The translations under genes and the position numbers were made by a program. From positions 224,195 through 288,194 of the forward strand of contig NZ_HE997643.1 in NCBI RefSeq assembly GCF_000312485.1: a DNA stretch of 64,000 bases. Reading direction: 5' to 3'. This DNA is from Yersinia massiliensis CCUG 53443. GTDB taxonomy: Bacteria > Pseudomonadota > Gammaproteobacteria > Enterobacterales > Enterobacteriaceae. Positions 28,707-39,973 of the stretch are shown piece after piece (the first letter of the stretch is position 1; each line of letters starts with the position of its first letter). The notes beneath the pieces were generated by a model. The model did no database searches and was not told the DNA's origin. It worked only from the letters and a program-made list of their open reading frames with translations.

Positions 28707-30524
28707 ATGGCGATGAACCCGACTCTCATCCGCGTCACGCAGCGTATCATGGCGCGATCAGCTACAACCCGCGCGGCCTACCTGCAACGGATCAGTGCAG
28801 CAAAAGAAAATACCGTGCGCCGCTCGCAGTTGGCCTGCGGCAATTTGGCTCATGGTTTTGCGGCTTGCCAGCCGGAAGATAAAGCCTCGTTGAAGAATAT
28901 GGTGCGTAGCGATATCGCCATCATTACGTCTTATAACGACATGTTATCTGCTCATCAGCCTTACGAATGTTATCCGAAGCAGCTAAAAGAAGCGCTGCAT
29001 GACGTTGGCGCTGTCGGGCAAGTGGCAGGGGGCGTGCCCGCGATGTGTGACGGTGTGACTCAAGGGCAGGATGGTATGGAGTTGTCGCTGATGAGCCGCG
29101 ATGTTATCGCCATGTCAGCAGCCATCGGGTTGTCGCACAATATGTTTGATGGCGCACTGTATCTCGGTGTGTGCGATAAAATCGTGCCAGGATTACTGAT
29201 GGCCGCGTTGTCATTTGGGCACTTACCCGCCGTATTTGTCCCCGCAGGCCCGATGACCACGGGATTGTCCAATAAAGAAAAAGTGCGCGTTCGCCAGTTG
29301 TTTGCCGAAGGTAAGGTGGACCGGCATGCCTTGTTGGAGGCCGAAGCCACGTCTTATCACAGTGCGGGTACCTGTACTTTTTACGGTACCGCCAACTCGA
29401 ATCAGATGGTGATGGAAGTGATGGGGCTTCATTTGCCCGGTGCTTCTTTTATCCAGCCAAATACGCCACTGCGAGAGGCATTAACCGCTGCCGCTGCCCG
29501 CCAGATTACCCGCCTAACCGAGAACAGTGGCAACTATCTGCCAGTGGGTCAGTTAGTGGATGAGAAGGTCGTGGTCAATGGTATTGTGGCGCTACTGGCG
29601 ACCGGTGGTTCAACAAACCACACCATGCATTTGGTAGCGATGGCTCGCGCGGCAGGCATCATTATCGATTGGGATGATTTTTCTGAGCTATCAGAAGTAG
29701 TACCGCAATTGTGCCGCATTTACCCTAATGGCCCCGCTGATATCAACTATTTTCAGGCAGCAGGGGGCGTTGCCTTGCTGATAAAGGAGCTGCTACAGGG
29801 TGGTTTAGTGCATGAAGATGTGCATACTGTGGCTGGATTCGGTTTACATCGCTACACGCAAGAGCCGTATTTGGATGAGGGGCAACTGCAATGGCGTCGT
29901 GGGCCGCAACAGTCGCTGGATGATTCAGTGATTGCCAGCATGACCCAGCCCTTTTCCTCGCACGGGGGAACGAAAGTGTTAAGCGGTAATTTAGGGCGGG
30001 CGGTGATGAAAACGTCGGCAGTTCCTCGCGACCATCAGATCATTGAAGGGCCCGCCGTGGTCTTTGAAAACCAGCATGATGTGGTGTCTGCCTTTGAATC
30101 TGGCGAGTTAAATCGTGATTGTGTGGTGGTGGTGCGCTATCAGGGGCCGCGGGCCATTGGTATGCCTGAACTGCATATGTTGATGCCACCTCTGGGGGTA
30201 TTATTGGATCGTGATTTTAAAGTCGCACTGGTCACCGATGGCCGTTTATCTGGTGCATCTGGCAAAGTGCCGTCAGCCATTCATGTTACGCCAGAAGCCT
30301 ATTGCGGCGGTCTGTTGGCAAAAATTCGCAATGGCGATCGGGTGCGAGTCGATGGTGTGACGGGGGAATTGTCTCTGTTGGTGGATGAAGCTGAACTGGC
30401 ATCACGTCATCCGTCTGCGCCGGACATATCGGCGTTCCATGTGGGATGTGGGCGTGAGTTATTTGGCGCACTGCGAGAGCAATTGACGGGTGCAGAGCAG
30501 GGGGCATGCTGTATTCGTTTTTAG
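28707..30524 (+). CDS. edd: Phosphogluconate dehydratase Edd
   Basis: Entner-Doudoroff dehydratase converting 6-phosphogluconate to 2-keto-3-deoxy-6-phosphogluconate. The protein has 605 residues, the normal length. The [4Fe-4S] ligand cysteines of the IlvD/Edd family lie in [23 protein letters not shown] and [34 protein letters not shown] marks the C-terminal domain. The start could be the first ATG or the one two codons later. Unlike E. coli, eda does not follow; edd ends this sugar-acid operon, and the aldolase must be elsewhere. Confidence 0.95.
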   Translation: MAMNPTLIRVTQRIMARSATTRAAYLQRISAAKENTVRRSQLACGNLAHGFAACQPEDKASLKNMVRSDIAIITSYNDMLSAHQPYECYPKQLKEALHDVGAVGQVAGGVPAMCDGVTQGQDGMELSLMSRDVIAMSAAIGLSHNMFDGALYLGVCDKIVPGLLMAALSFGHLPAVFVPAGPMTTGLSNKEKVRVRQLFAEGKVDRHALLEAEATSYHSAGTCTFYGTANSNQMVMEVMGLHLPGASFIQPNTPLREALTAAAARQITRLTENSGNYLPVGQLVDEKVVVNGIVALLATGGSTNHTMHLVAMARAAGIIIDWDDFSELSEVVPQLCRIYPNGPADINYFQAAGGVALLIKELLQGGLVHEDVHTVAGFGLHRYTQEPYLDEGQLQWRRGPQQSLDDSVIASMTQPFSSHGGTKVLSGNLGRAVMKTSAVPRDHQIIEGPAVVFENQHDVVSAFESGELNRDCVVVVRYQGPRAIGMPELHMLMPPLGVLLDRDFKVALVTDGRLSGASGKVPSAIHVTPEAYCGGLLAKIRNGDRVRVDGVTGELSLLVDEAELASRHPSAPDISAFHVGCGRELFGALREQLTGAEQGACCIRF

Positions 30525-30563
30525 TGTTCAGCAGATGTTTGTTCAGCAGGTGTTAATGAGCGA

Positions 30564-30583
30564 GTCACCTCGTCTGAGGTGAC
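30564..30583 (+). terminator. Hairpin after edd
   Basis: Perfect arms GTCACCTC and GAGGTGAC around a GTCT tetraloop, 40 bp after the edd stop. No T run follows, so this is a weak terminator or 3'-protecting stem. Confidence 0.4.
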
Positions 30584-30757
30584 CGATAACCCGCATGTTG
30601 CAGTGAGGTTGGCGAGAAAACTGTACTTTCCAGTGGTTATTTATAACCTAGATCATGAGCCATGCAGATTAATCCTGAAACCGCACCAATCCTCCTTACC
30701 CTCCCTTATTTTCAGCTATCCTTATGGGACGACTTTTTTCACTCATGGAGAATGCAT

Positions 30758-31066
30758 ATGAATCGAGATAAAGAACAGCAAACCTCGCTGGATGACGATC
30801 TTACTATGCTGACTGATACGTTAGAAGAAGTGTTACGTGCCTCGGGTGATGCCGCGGATGAAACCTATCAGGAGATTAAAGCCAGAGCGGAGAAGGCATT
30901 AAAGGAGGTACAGAACCGTTTGAGTGGCCGCAGTGAATGCTACATCAAACGGGCGAAAGCACTGGCGTGTTGTACTGATGATTATGTCCACGAAAAACCA
31001 TGGTGTAGCGTGGGGATCGGTGCAACGGTGGGGTTGGTGGTTGGACTATTGCTGGCGCGGCGTTAA
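30758..31066 (+). CDS. elaB: ElaB/YqjD/DUF883 family protein
   Basis: 102-residue tail-anchored inner-membrane protein of the ElaB/YqjD/YgaM family, some of which bind ribosomes in stationary phase. The acidic N-terminus (TSLDDDLTMLTDTLEEVLRA) and helical middle are followed by DDYVHEKPW and a C-terminal helix ending GLVVGLLLARR, all close to E. coli ElaB. An upstream frame is open, but GGAG seven bases before this ATG and the family start favour it. The terminator follows. elaB lies upstream of menF, as in E. coli. Confidence 0.9.
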   Translation: MNRDKEQQTSLDDDLTMLTDTLEEVLRASGDAADETYQEIKARAEKALKEVQNRLSGRSECYIKRAKALACCTDDYVHEKPWCSVGIGATVGLVVGLLLARR

Positions 31067-31119
31067 TGAATATTATTGAATGATAATGGTAATAACTTAT
31101 TATTTTAAATAATTGATAT

Positions 31120-31144
31120 CGGCCCTTGGTGGGCCGTTTTTTAT
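31120..31144 (+). terminator. Rho-independent terminator of elaB
   Basis: Arms CGGCCC and GGGCCG with a TTGGT loop, followed by six T residues. Confidence 0.88.
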
Positions 31145-31611
31145 TATGAATTTCTTCCTAATATGAAAACTAAGGGCAAGGGGGAGCCTGTTCTTTCGTT
31201 ATTTAAATTAATTAGATCCAATAACTTAAACTTGTTAGGTTTAATATTCTATTTTCATTAATGTATTTTAAATTGTTTAATTACTATTAAATGGGTGAAT
31301 TAAATTTCAAAATTAATAATGTGATGTAAGTCACGCATTCAATCATATTGTTCAGTGATAAGTATGCGTGTAACAATAATTGATTTTTTATGCTCTATTC
31401 TATTTTGTGACGGTAATAAAAACCCTGACTTTAAATACCCTGATAAACCTAGGCTCTTTATATTAAGCCTTATTTTAAAGGGGGTTTTGTATCGACATAA
31501 CATTATCTTAATCAGAAAATAAATTTATCAAAATGGATAACTTGATGATTTTATTTATTTTTATTTTAATGTGGTTAAAGTAATTAGCTTAAAAATAATG
31601 AGGAATATATT
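31145..31611. other. AT-rich region upstream of the RhiA-like gene
   Basis: About 467 bp, strongly AT-rich, with no gene. A CRP-like palindrome lies at 31320-31335. The rest shows no clear structure. Confidence 0.5.
31320..31335. promoter_or_regulatory. CRP-like binding site
   Basis: TGTGA-N6-TCACG, 277 bp before the start of the RhiA-like gene. Confidence 0.5.
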
Positions 31612-32256
31612 ATGAGTAGTATACTCGATCTATCTTCGTATAGTGGTACACCTTATCAAGTTAAGTTTATCAATCAATCACCTTCAGCGTGGATTGTTTA
31701 TTTATATCAGAAAATGCCTAATCAACCCTCGGAGGTATTCTCTTTAGCTTGGCAGGCATCTCCATTTAAAGTTGCACCAAATAGTTTTTTCACTTTTAAA
31801 TGGTCAATTGATTATTCATTTATCTGGGGTAGAACGGGGGCGTTAACGGATGGTGTTGTTTTTGAAGCTGGTGCGGTTTTGAATGCTGATCCTGCAGGTA
31901 ATAATCAGGTGACATTTGATACCGAAAATAACACTCCTGCGTTTAGTCATCTGTCAAGCGGTGGGCAAGCGGGCAAGTTGACGATTTTGGAAGGCAGTCA
32001 TATGCCAAACAACATCTATTCCACAGGGATTGGTATGTCTGGGCAAGGAACTTTTGTGCAGCAAGTCTTAACCAATACTACGCAGATTTATACGCCTGAA
32101 CCCCTCTTTTTTATTGCGGCTGGTCAGGGGATTCAAATGGGGCAAGTCTTAGCCCAAACAGTGACTAACGCCTGTGAGTTAAAATACGTAGGAAATGTTT
32201 ATTCATTATTGGCAACGCTGACTGAAACTCAACAATGGAGTGTTGTGCCAGCATGA
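31612..32256 (+). CDS. Hypothetical protein, possibly RhiA-like
   Basis: Protein of 214 residues with no signal peptide and no membrane helix, apparently all-beta (many aromatic and polar strands, e.g. YQVKFINQSPSAWIVYLYQK). The general pattern recalls proteins related to Rhizobium RhiA, a quorum-sensing-controlled rhizosphere protein of unknown activity. This is from memory and weak. AGG lies about ten bases before the ATG. It stands alone: a long AT-rich region precedes it and a long hairpin follows it. A lectin-like or stress-secreted protein is possible; the function is unknown. Confidence 0.65.
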   Translation: MSSILDLSSYSGTPYQVKFINQSPSAWIVYLYQKMPNQPSEVFSLAWQASPFKVAPNSFFTFKWSIDYSFIWGRTGALTDGVVFEAGAVLNADPAGNNQVTFDTENNTPAFSHLSSGGQAGKLTILEGSHMPNNIYSTGIGMSGQGTFVQQVLTNTTQIYTPEPLFFIAAGQGIQMGQVLAQTVTNACELKYVGNVYSLLATLTETQQWSVVPA

Positions 32257-32281
32257 TGATCAATAAATGATTAATGCCACA

Positions 32282-32316
32282 CGTATCACGAAGATTAACA
32301 TTGTCTTCGTGATACG
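32282..32316. terminator. Long hairpin after the RhiA-like gene
   Basis: Perfect 13-bp arms (CGTATCACGAAGA and its complement) around a 9-nt loop. There is no T run after it, so intrinsic termination is uncertain; a transcript-end stabiliser is equally possible. Confidence 0.45.
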
Positions 32317-32553
32317 ACTGACTGCGAAATGCACAAGATAGTACTCTTTCATCAGCGCAGAGGCTTGGCTTGCTCTGTGCACTCTGCGTAAAGATCATGC
32401 AATATTAGTTGTCGCCAATACCCCTTGTTGAGTATACAAAAACATCAATATCAAATATTAGTGTGATAACTAACAATAACTTTTGAATCCGACTTTTATT
32501 ATTATTCATGGCCCGTATAATCCCACTCTTTCTGTTGATTTGCCGAGGTGGTC

Positions 32554-33975
32554 GTGAAACAACTTTCTGGTTTGTTGGGCGAATTACGGCAAAAGTTGCG
32601 TGCCGGTTTCCCTGAGCAGGCTGGCATTCGGCAAATTATCTTGCCCGCATCGGGTCAGGTGGGGAGTCAACTGCTGGAGTGGCTGGCTGCGCAATGCCAT
32701 TTTCCGCAGTTTTATTGGCATCACCGTGGCGGCCATGAAGAAGCTGCCGTTTGCGGTCAAACGCGTCAATTTAACGATATGCAATCTGCGGATGAATTTA
32801 TCCAGCAGCACCAATTGACCAAGCTAAATAGTGAAACCACGGGATTGCGAATTTGGGGGCTGAATGCCTATGAGCCGGTGAGTGTTGTCGATGCCGCTGC
32901 TGACAGCAAAACTTGCGCGACTCATTTCGATCAATCAACTCAATCAATTCAATCAATTCAATCAACACGGACCAGTTTCTTATTTCTCCCGCGAATTGAA
33001 ATCTTACGCCGTGGCAACCATACCCACGTCACCCTCAATTTGGTGAGCGATTTTTCCCTGCAACAAGATGCCTTACTGGCCATCGCTTTTATCGACCAAC
33101 TGGTCACCGCCAAACCGCTCCCCGCATTGGATGTTCATGTCCAACAGGCCAGCCATATGCCGGAATACCCGCAGTGGCGTGATCTGATTGAGCAAGCGCT
33201 GGGCAGCATTGAACAGCAAACGATGGAAAAAGTGGTGCTGGCGCGTGCAACTCGCTTAATGCTCGATAAGCCTCTGTCCTGTAGCGCTTTTATGGCCGCC
33301 AGCCGTCAGGTCAACCATCATTGTTTCCACTATATGCTGCGCTTTGATGCATCAAAGGCATTTTTAGGTTCCAGCCCTGAACGGCTGTATCTGCGCCAAA
33401 AATGGCATTTGGAAACCGAGGCGTTGGCGGGTACTGCGTCTAATGATGACGACCATCAACAGGCTAGAGTGCTCAGTGACTGGTTAATGCAGGATGAAAA
33501 AAACCAACGAGAGAATTTGCTGGTGGTGGATGATATTTGCCAGCGTTTGCAAGGCGGCGTTGCGGCAGTAGATGTCATGCCGCCAGAGATTATCCGTTTG
33601 CGAAAAGTGCAGCATTTACGTCGCCGTATCCACGCGAAACTCAATCGCGCCAGTGATACTGACTGCCTGCAACGGCTGCAACCGACGGCTGCCGTGGCCG
33701 GTTTGCCGCGCAATGTTGCGCGCCAGTTCATTGCGCAGAACGAACCCTTTTCTCGTGGTTGGTATGCGGGGTCTGCCGGTTACCTTTCACTGCAACAGTC
33801 AGAATTCAGCGTCACACTGCGCTCGGCATGGGTTGAGGACCAACGGATCAATTTGTATGCCGGCGCCGGTATTGTGGCTGGGTCTGATCCTGAGCTGGAA
33901 TGGCAAGAAATCAACCATAAGTCGGCAGGATTACGGACTTTGTTGGATAGCCATCCGCAGGATAATAAATCCTAA
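32554..33975 (+). CDS. menF: Isochorismate synthase MenF
   Basis: First committed enzyme of menaquinone synthesis, converting chorismate to isochorismate with Mg2+. About 473 residues. The chorismate-binding domain is C-terminal, with [21 protein letters not shown] and [17 protein letters not shown]. The GTG at 32554 follows GAGG at 32545 and is preferred over the GTG two codons earlier. A tandem 9-bp repeat near codons 126-138 inserts Gln-Ser-Ile/Thr units into the N-terminal domain. It heads the menF-D-H-B-C-E cluster; menD follows after 205 bp. Confidence 0.93.
   Translation: MKQLSGLLGELRQKLRAGFPEQAGIRQIILPASGQVGSQLLEWLAAQCHFPQFYWHHRGGHEEAAVCGQTRQFNDMQSADEFIQQHQLTKLNSETTGLRIWGLNAYEPVSVVDAAADSKTCATHFDQSTQSIQSIQSTRTSFLFLPRIEILRRGNHTHVTLNLVSDFSLQQDALLAIAFIDQLVTAKPLPALDVHVQQASHMPEYPQWRDLIEQALGSIEQQTMEKVVLARATRLMLDKPLSCSAFMAASRQVNHHCFHYMLRFDASKAFLGSSPERLYLRQKWHLETEALAGTASNDDDHQQARVLSDWLMQDEKNQRENLLVVDDICQRLQGGVAAVDVMPPEIIRLRKVQHLRRRIHAKLNRASDTDCLQRLQPTAAVAGLPRNVARQFIAQNEPFSRGWYAGSAGYLSLQQSEFSVTLRSAWVEDQRINLYAGAGIVAGSDPELEWQEINHKSAGLRTLLDSHPQDNKS
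32931..32966 (+). repeat. Tandem 9-bp repeat inside menF
   Basis: Four units of TCAATCAAY/TCAATCAAT stand head to tail, encoding Gln-Ser-Thr/Ile repeats. Unit gain or loss would keep the frame, so the locus may vary between strains. Confidence 0.85.
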
Positions 33976-34180
33976 ATGCGGCTATTAACCGCACACCTAA
34001 TGTGGTCGGATTGTGGCACCCGTACACCAAGTGTAAACTGTCATTTAGGGGCCATTTCCCCCACCAGAACGGTAAAATTTTAACCATTAAGCAGCCACTC
34101 CGAACTTTTTCGAGGATAAATGGCGTTCCTCATGCTAACTGTTGGGTTGTCGTGTCTGTTAACTGACTTTTGGGCAAACC

Positions 34181-35851
34181 ATGTCGACAAGTGTTTTTAA
34201 CCGTCGTTGGGCGGCATTACTACTGGAAGCGTTAACGCGCCACGGTGTCCGTCATATCTGTATCGCACCGGGTTCCCGCTCGACACCGCTAACGTTGGCG
34301 GCGGCGGCGCATTCATCGCTGGTTTGCCATACCCATTTTGATGAGCGTGGTTTGGGCCATTTGGCGCTGGGCTTGGCGAAAGCGTCCGCTGAACCGGTGG
34401 CCGTGATTGTGACTTCTGGCACGGCGGCTGCCAACCTCTATCCCGCACTCATTGAAGCCGGTTTAACCGGTGAACGGCTGATTTTTCTGACTGCCGATCG
34501 CCCACCGGAATTGATTGATTGCGGCGCTAACCAAGCTATTCGTCAGCAAGGGCTATTTGCCGCTCATCCTACGGTCAGCCTTAATTTACCTCGGCCCACA
34601 CCGGATATTCCCGCCAGTTGGCTCGTTTCAACCGTCGATAGCGCGATGGCGCAATTGCACCATGGCGGTTTGCACATTAATTGCCCGTTTGCCGAACCAC
34701 TCTATGGCGGTGATGACCAATGCTATGCCGACTGGTCTGCGACCTTGGGTGACTGGTGGCAGGACTGCCATCCTTGGTTACGCCAATCGAGCTACCAACC
34801 GCAGCAGCCTCAGGCTGATTGGTTTTTCTGGCGGCAAAAGCGCGGCGTAATCATCGCTGGGCGTATGACGGCAGACGAGGGCGCGCAATTAGCACAATGG
34901 GCGGAACAACTCGGCTGGCCATTAATTGGCGATGTGTTATCGCAAACCGGCCAACCACTGCCCTGCGCAGATTTATGGCTCGGGCATCCCGAGGCGCAGC
35001 GGGTGCTGAATGAGGCACAGTTGGTGGTGCAATTGGGGAGCAGCCTGACGGGTAAACTGCTTTTACAGTGGCAGGCGCAGTGCCAGCCGCAGGAATATTG
35101 GTTGGTGGATAACCTCCCTGGTCGCCTTGATCCGGCGAATCACCGAGGGCGTAGGATCCTATCGTCTGTGCATGCATGGCTGGAACAGCATCCCGCGCTA
35201 CGCCGCACCCCATGGGCACCTGAACTGATTGAATGTTCGCAGGCGGCACAGTTCCACGTGGCTGAAACGCTGAATGAACAATTTAGTGAAGCCGCAGTGG
35301 CGCATTTGTTGGCTGAGTTGTTACCCGATAACGGCCAGTTGTTTGTGGGTAACAGTTTGATTGTTCGCTTGATTGATGCTTTGGGCCAATTGCCAGCAGG
35401 ATATCCGGTTTACAGCAATCGTGGTGCCAGTGGCATTGATGGTCTGCTATCCACCGCGGCAGGTGTCCAGCGCGCGACCGCGAAACCCACACTGGCTATC
35501 GTCGGTGATTTATCGGCCTTGTATGACCTTAATGCGTTAGCGTTATTGCGCCAAAGTTCGGCGCCGATGGTCTTGTTGGTAGTCAACAATAATGGCGGGC
35601 AGATTTTTTCACTGTTGCCAACGCCGGCTGAAGATCGTCAGCGCTTTTATTGCATGCCGCAAGACGTCAACTTTGAGCACGCGGCGGCCATGTTTGGCCT
35701 CCATTATGCCTGTCCTGAGAGTTGGACAGCATTGCAGCAGCGAGTCGAACAGTGCTGGTTACAAGGTGGCGTGACGCTTGTCGAAATACAGGTACCGTCA
35801 AGCCAAGGGGCAGAAACGCTACAGCAATTGGTGCAACAGGTGGCTCAATGA
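34181..35851 (+). CDS. menD: SEPHCHC synthase MenD
   Basis: Thiamine-diphosphate and Mg2+ enzyme that joins isochorismate and 2-oxoglutarate (SEPHCHC synthase). The protein has 556 residues, as usual. The N-terminal cofactor half-site includes [20 protein letters not shown]. The ThDP/Mg motif is [17 protein letters not shown] with [12 protein letters not shown] near residues 447-475. Its stop codon overlaps the menH start by four bases. Confidence 0.95.
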   Translation: MSTSVFNRRWAALLLEALTRHGVRHICIAPGSRSTPLTLAAAAHSSLVCHTHFDERGLGHLALGLAKASAEPVAVIVTSGTAAANLYPALIEAGLTGERLIFLTADRPPELIDCGANQAIRQQGLFAAHPTVSLNLPRPTPDIPASWLVSTVDSAMAQLHHGGLHINCPFAEPLYGGDDQCYADWSATLGDWWQDCHPWLRQSSYQPQQPQADWFFWRQKRGVIIAGRMTADEGAQLAQWAEQLGWPLIGDVLSQTGQPLPCADLWLGHPEAQRVLNEAQLVVQLGSSLTGKLLLQWQAQCQPQEYWLVDNLPGRLDPANHRGRRILSSVHAWLEQHPALRRTPWAPELIECSQAAQFHVAETLNEQFSEAAVAHLLAELLPDNGQLFVGNSLIVRLIDALGQLPAGYPVYSNRGASGIDGLLSTAAGVQRATAKPTLAIVGDLSALYDLNALALLRQSSAPMVLLVVNNNGGQIFSLLPTPAEDRQRFYCMPQDVNFEHAAAMFGLHYACPESWTALQQRVEQCWLQGGVTLVEIQVPSSQGAETLQQLVQQVAQ

Positions 35852-36672
35852 TGACACTGGCATGCTGTAAACTCACCGCACATCCTCAATCCTCTGTGCA
35901 ACGATCTTCTGAGCTACAAGCGGATAAGCCATGGTTAGTCTGGCTACATGGCTTGCTGGGGAGTGGTCAGGATTGGCTTCCCGTGGCCGAATTGTGTGGC
36001 GATTACCCGTCACTGCTCATTGATTTACCCGGCCACGGTCAATCCTCCATGTTGAAAACTCGCGATTTTGCCGATATTAGCGAGCAGTTAACGCAAACAT
36101 TGCAGGCTAACGGCATTCGCAAGTATTGGCTGGCAGGCTACTCTTTAGGGGGCCGAATTGCGATGTACCACGCATGTTATGGTCAGCATCAGGGCTTGCT
36201 GGGTTTGCTGGTTGAAGGGGGCAACCTCGGTTTAGAAAACGATGAGTTGCGTCAACAGCGATTGCACAATGACCACCAATGGGCGCAGCGTTTTCGTCTG
36301 GAACCTTTGTCGCAAGTGCTCACCGACTGGTATCAACAAGATGTGTTCGCGGATTTAGATGCCCAACAGCGTGAGCAATTTATTTCACTGCGGGTCAATA
36401 ATGACGGCCCCGCAGTGGCCGATATGCTTGAGGTTACTTCCTTGGGGCATCAACCTTGGTTTTTGCCCGCGTTGCAGCAGTTGCGTGTCCCTTATACTTA
36501 TCTGTGCGGTGATCGCGACACTAAATTTCAGCAGCTAGCCGCTCAGTATCAGTTGCCACTGCGCACGCTGGCCCGCGCCGGACACAATGCTCATCGAGCG
36601 AACCCGGGCGCATTTGCCGCGCAGGTGCTTTCATTTTTATCACAGTCTTCATTTTCATCACTCTCCCGTTAA
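35848..36672 (+). CDS. menH: SHCHC synthase MenH
   Basis: Alpha/beta-hydrolase-fold enzyme that eliminates pyruvate from SEPHCHC to give SHCHC. The protein has 274 residues. The [10 protein letters not shown] oxyanion loop, the nucleophile elbow [14 protein letters not shown] and the catalytic histidine in [11 protein letters not shown] are present. The start is the ATG overlapping the menD stop (ATGA), giving translational coupling; a longer upstream frame is an overlap artefact. menB starts eight bases downstream. Confidence 0.93.
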   Translation: MMTLACCKLTAHPQSSVQRSSELQADKPWLVWLHGLLGSGQDWLPVAELCGDYPSLLIDLPGHGQSSMLKTRDFADISEQLTQTLQANGIRKYWLAGYSLGGRIAMYHACYGQHQGLLGLLVEGGNLGLENDELRQQRLHNDHQWAQRFRLEPLSQVLTDWYQQDVFADLDAQQREQFISLRVNNDGPAVADMLEVTSLGHQPWFLPALQQLRVPYTYLCGDRDTKFQQLAAQYQLPLRTLARAGHNAHRANPGAFAAQVLSFLSQSSFSSLSR

Positions 36673-36680
36673 AGGAAGGA

Positions 36681-37547
36681 ATGCTTACTATGCTTTATCC
36701 GAGCGAAGAACAGCTTTACGCCGCCATTGAATGGCAAGATTGCTCAACAGGGTTTGAAGATATTCGCTATCACAAATCCAGCGATGGCATCGCCAAGATC
36801 ACCATTAACCGCCCACAAGTGCGTAATGCGTTCCGCCCGTTAACGGTTAAAGAGATGATTCAGGCGCTGGCCGATGCCCGTTATGACGACAATATTGGCG
36901 TGATCATTTTGACCGGTGAAGGCGAAAAAGCCTTCTGCTCAGGCGGGGATCAAAAAGTTCGTGGCGACTACGGCGGCTATCAAGATGCCAGTGGCACCCA
37001 TCACTTAAACGTGCTGGATTTCCAGCGCCAGATCCGGACTTGCCCGAAACCCATAGTCGCTATGGTGGCGGGTTATTCCATTGGCGGTGGTCACGTGTTG
37101 CATATGATGTGTGACTTAACCATCGCTGCGGATAACGCGATTTTTGGCCAAACAGGGCCGAAAGTGGGTTCATTCGATGGGGGTTGGGGGGCGGCCTATA
37201 TGGCGCGCATTGTGGGCCAGAAAAAAGCCCGCGAAATCTGGTTCTTATGTCGCCAATACGATGCGAAACAAGCCTTGGATATGGGACTGGTTAATACTGT
37301 GGTGCCAGTCGCCGATTTGGAAAAAGAAACTGTGCGCTGGTGCCGTGAGATGCTGGAAAACAGCCCAATGGCACTGCGTTGCCTGAAAGCTGCATTGAAT
37401 GCCGATTGCGATGGTCAAGCGGGCCTGCAAGAACTGGCCGGTAACGCCACGATGCTGTTCTATATGACCGAAGAAGGCCAGGAAGGGCGCAACGCATTCA
37501 ATGAGAAACGCCAGCCGGACTTCAGCAAATTCAAGCGTAATCCGTAA
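36681..37547 (+). CDS. menB: 1,4-dihydroxy-2-naphthoyl-CoA synthase MenB
   Basis: Crotonase-fold ring-closing enzyme converting O-succinylbenzoyl-CoA to DHNA-CoA. The protein is up to 288 residues. The N-terminal [17 protein letters not shown] loop, [17 protein letters not shown], the [18 protein letters not shown] oxyanion region and [17 protein letters not shown] are all intact and nearly invariant against E. coli MenB. An ATG at 36690 (MLYPSEE) is better spaced from the GGAAGGA and matches the E. coli start, so the true protein may be 285 residues. menC starts at the last base of its stop codon. Confidence 0.96.
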   Translation: MLTMLYPSEEQLYAAIEWQDCSTGFEDIRYHKSSDGIAKITINRPQVRNAFRPLTVKEMIQALADARYDDNIGVIILTGEGEKAFCSGGDQKVRGDYGGYQDASGTHHLNVLDFQRQIRTCPKPIVAMVAGYSIGGGHVLHMMCDLTIAADNAIFGQTGPKVGSFDGGWGAAYMARIVGQKKAREIWFLCRQYDAKQALDMGLVNTVVPVADLEKETVRWCREMLENSPMALRCLKAALNADCDGQAGLQELAGNATMLFYMTEEGQEGRNAFNEKRQPDFSKFKRNP

Positions 37548-38518
37548 TGCGCGCGGCCACGCTTTATCGCTACAGCCTGCCGATGGACGCGGGTGTCATA
37601 TTGCGCTATCAACGGCTGAAAAGTCGCGACGGCATCTTGGTGAAACTACAGCAGGGCGAACAGACGGGTTGGGGGGAAATTGCCCCCTTACCGGAGTTCA
37701 GTCAGGAGTCGTTGGATGACGCACAAACGGCGGCAGCACAATGGTTACAAAGCTGGGTGACCGGTGATGAGCCAGATCTCGACCCGCTGCCTTCTGTGGC
37801 TTTCGGCCTGAGCTGCGCGCTGGCGGAGCTGGATCAACGCTTACCGTTGACGGCGGATTACCGTAAAGCCCCACTGTGTACGGGCGATCCTGACGAGTTG
37901 TTCGCGGTGTTACAGGCATTACCCGGTGAGAAAGTCGCGAAGGTGAAAGTTGGGTTATATGAAGCGGTGCGTGACGGCATGATAGTCAATGTGCTGCTGG
38001 AAGCCTTGCCTGACTTAAAATTGCGGCTGGATGCCAATCGCAGTTGGACACGCGCCAAAGCGGACGGGTTCGCCAAATATGTGAATCCTGAACTGCGTTC
38101 GCGGATTGCGTTTCTGGAAGAGCCTTGCAAGACGCGAGCAGAATCGCGCGAATTTGCCCGCGACACCGGTATTGCTATTGCTTGGGATGAAAGTGTCCGT
38201 GAAGCTGATTTTCAGGTTGAAGCAGAACCGGGCGTCGCCGCGATTGTGATTAAACCGACGCTGGTGGGCAGCATAGCCCGTTGCCAGCAATTAGTGCAGC
38301 AAGCGCATCAGGCAGGGTTAGTGGCGGTGATCAGTTCCAGCATTGAATCGAGTCTGGGCCTGACTCAACTCGCGCGAATAGCACATTGGCTAACGCCCGC
38401 AGCGGTGCCAGGGTTGGACACACTGGATCTGATGCAGGCACAGTTATTGCGCCCGTGGCCGGAAAGCACTTTGCCGCTGGTGACAGAGGATCAACTGGAC
38501 GTGCTATGGCACCGCTAG
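37547..38518 (+). CDS. menC: o-Succinylbenzoate synthase MenC
   Basis: Enolase-superfamily dehydratase making o-succinylbenzoate from SHCHC. The protein has 323 residues. The catalytic lysine is in [10 protein letters not shown]. Metal ligands are seen in [17 protein letters not shown] and IAWDESVRE; the second lysine is in [10 protein letters not shown]. It begins on the last base of the menB stop and its 3' end overlaps the menE start by 13 bp. Confidence 0.95.
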   Translation: MRAATLYRYSLPMDAGVILRYQRLKSRDGILVKLQQGEQTGWGEIAPLPEFSQESLDDAQTAAAQWLQSWVTGDEPDLDPLPSVAFGLSCALAELDQRLPLTADYRKAPLCTGDPDELFAVLQALPGEKVAKVKVGLYEAVRDGMIVNVLLEALPDLKLRLDANRSWTRAKADGFAKYVNPELRSRIAFLEEPCKTRAESREFARDTGIAIAWDESVREADFQVEAEPGVAAIVIKPTLVGSIARCQQLVQQAHQAGLVAVISSSIESSLGLTQLARIAHWLTPAAVPGLDTLDLMQAQLLRPWPESTLPLVTEDQLDVLWHR

Positions 38519-39921
38519 GTCATCAATCGCCATTTTGGGCACAATCATCCCCTTGGAAACATTGGGCTGAGTGGCGGCCTCAAGCGATAGCGCTACGGGT
38601 AGGTTCTCAGTTGATCAGCTGGCAACAACTCGCGGCTGATATCGATCATTTGGCATCAGATTTTCAGCAGCAAGGTGTCACCTCGGGTAGCGGTGTCGTG
38701 CTACGGGGCAAAAACAGTTATTCGCTGTTGCTAGCGTATCTGGCGGCGTTGCAGTGTGCCGCCCGTGTTCTGCCGCTGAATCCCCAATTACCTGACTCGC
38801 TTTTGTTGCCGCTTTTGCCGCAGTTAGATATCGATTTTACGTTGAATCTGGCTGCGCCATTGCCTGACTCTCTCACGTTTATCCCGCTGACGTTCAGTAC
38901 ATTCAGTACAGAAAATTCGGTGGCGCATTCGGTCGTGTGGGATAGCCAGCGGTTGGCGACCATGACCTTAACCTCCGGCTCATCGGGCTTGCCTAAAGCG
39001 GCAGTGCATACCGTGGCAGCCCATTTAGCCAGCGCGGACGGTGTATTGCAGCTAATGAATTTCACGGCGACAGATAGCTGGCTGTTATCGTTGCCGCTGT
39101 TTCATGTCTCGGGGCAGGGGATTGTCTGGCGCTGGTTAAGTGCTGGTGCCACCTTGGTTGTGCAAGAAGGGGTTCCGCTGGTTGATGCACTGGCAGGGTG
39201 CAGCCATGCGTCACTCGTTCCGACACAGTTATGGCGATTATTGGCCAGCGAAGACACCGCATTAACGTTAAAAGAGGTGTTGTTGGGCGGCGCGATGATC
39301 CCAACAGAATTGACGGAACAAGCTGAGGCCCGCGGTATTCGCTGCTGGTGTGGTTACGGATTAACTGAAGCCGCGTCAACCGTGTGCGCTAAACGGGCTG
39401 ATGGTTTACCGGGTGTCGGGGTTCCCTTGGCGCACCGCGAGATTAAGCTGGTGGATGATGAAGTGTGGATGAAAGCCGACTGTCTTGCTGCGGGTTACTG
39501 GCAACAAGGGCAGTTACGGCCACTTATGGATGATGACGGTTGGTTCCACACCCGCGACCGAGGGGTATGGCAAGCGGGGGAGTTACGCATTCTAGGTCGG
39601 TTGGATAATGTCTTTTTCAGTGGTGGTGAGAGCATCCAGCCCGAGGATATCGAACGGATTTTGTTGCAATATCCCGGTGTGCAGCAAGCATTTGTTGTGC
39701 CTATTGCTGACCATGAGTTTGGTCACCGCCCAGTGGCCGTTATCGACGCTGACGTTACCGTGGATGAAACCGCATTAGCGGATTGGTTAGCGCCTCAGCT
39801 AGCCGTGTTCCAACGGCCAGTGGCGTTTTATCGTTTGCCCCAGACGCTGAAGGTCGGGGGGATTAAGGTGTCGAGGCGGTTGGTGGGGGAGATGGTGAGG
39901 GGGGATCGGATCGGGTTTTGA
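38506..39921 (+). CDS. menE: o-Succinylbenzoate-CoA ligase MenE
   Basis: Adenylate-forming acyl-CoA synthetase that activates o-succinylbenzoate. It has 471 residues from the ATG at 38506 ([10 protein letters not shown]); the longer frame would overlap menC by more than 100 bp. The AMP-binding P-loop [16 protein letters not shown], the [12 protein letters not shown] motif and the C-terminal hinge ([21 protein letters not shown]) are intact. It is the last men gene, followed by a large repeat element. Confidence 0.94.
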   Translation: MAPLGHQSPFWAQSSPWKHWAEWRPQAIALRVGSQLISWQQLAADIDHLASDFQQQGVTSGSGVVLRGKNSYSLLLAYLAALQCAARVLPLNPQLPDSLLLPLLPQLDIDFTLNLAAPLPDSLTFIPLTFSTFSTENSVAHSVVWDSQRLATMTLTSGSSGLPKAAVHTVAAHLASADGVLQLMNFTATDSWLLSLPLFHVSGQGIVWRWLSAGATLVVQEGVPLVDALAGCSHASLVPTQLWRLLASEDTALTLKEVLLGGAMIPTELTEQAEARGIRCWCGYGLTEAASTVCAKRADGLPGVGVPLAHREIKLVDDEVWMKADCLAAGYWQQGQLRPLMDDDGWFHTRDRGVWQAGELRILGRLDNVFFSGGESIQPEDIERILLQYPGVQQAFVVPIADHEFGHRPVAVIDADVTVDETALADWLAPQLAVFQRPVAFYRLPQTLKVGGIKVSRRLVGEMVRGDRIGF

Positions 39922-39973
39922 GTTGATATGAGTTAGGTGCTTACTTTAGCTCTGATACTTCAACAGAATACCG

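Noticed and set aside
32282-32316. Insertion-sequence end from the 13-bp-arm hairpin
   Set aside because: No partner inverted repeat, no transposase and no target duplication nearby.
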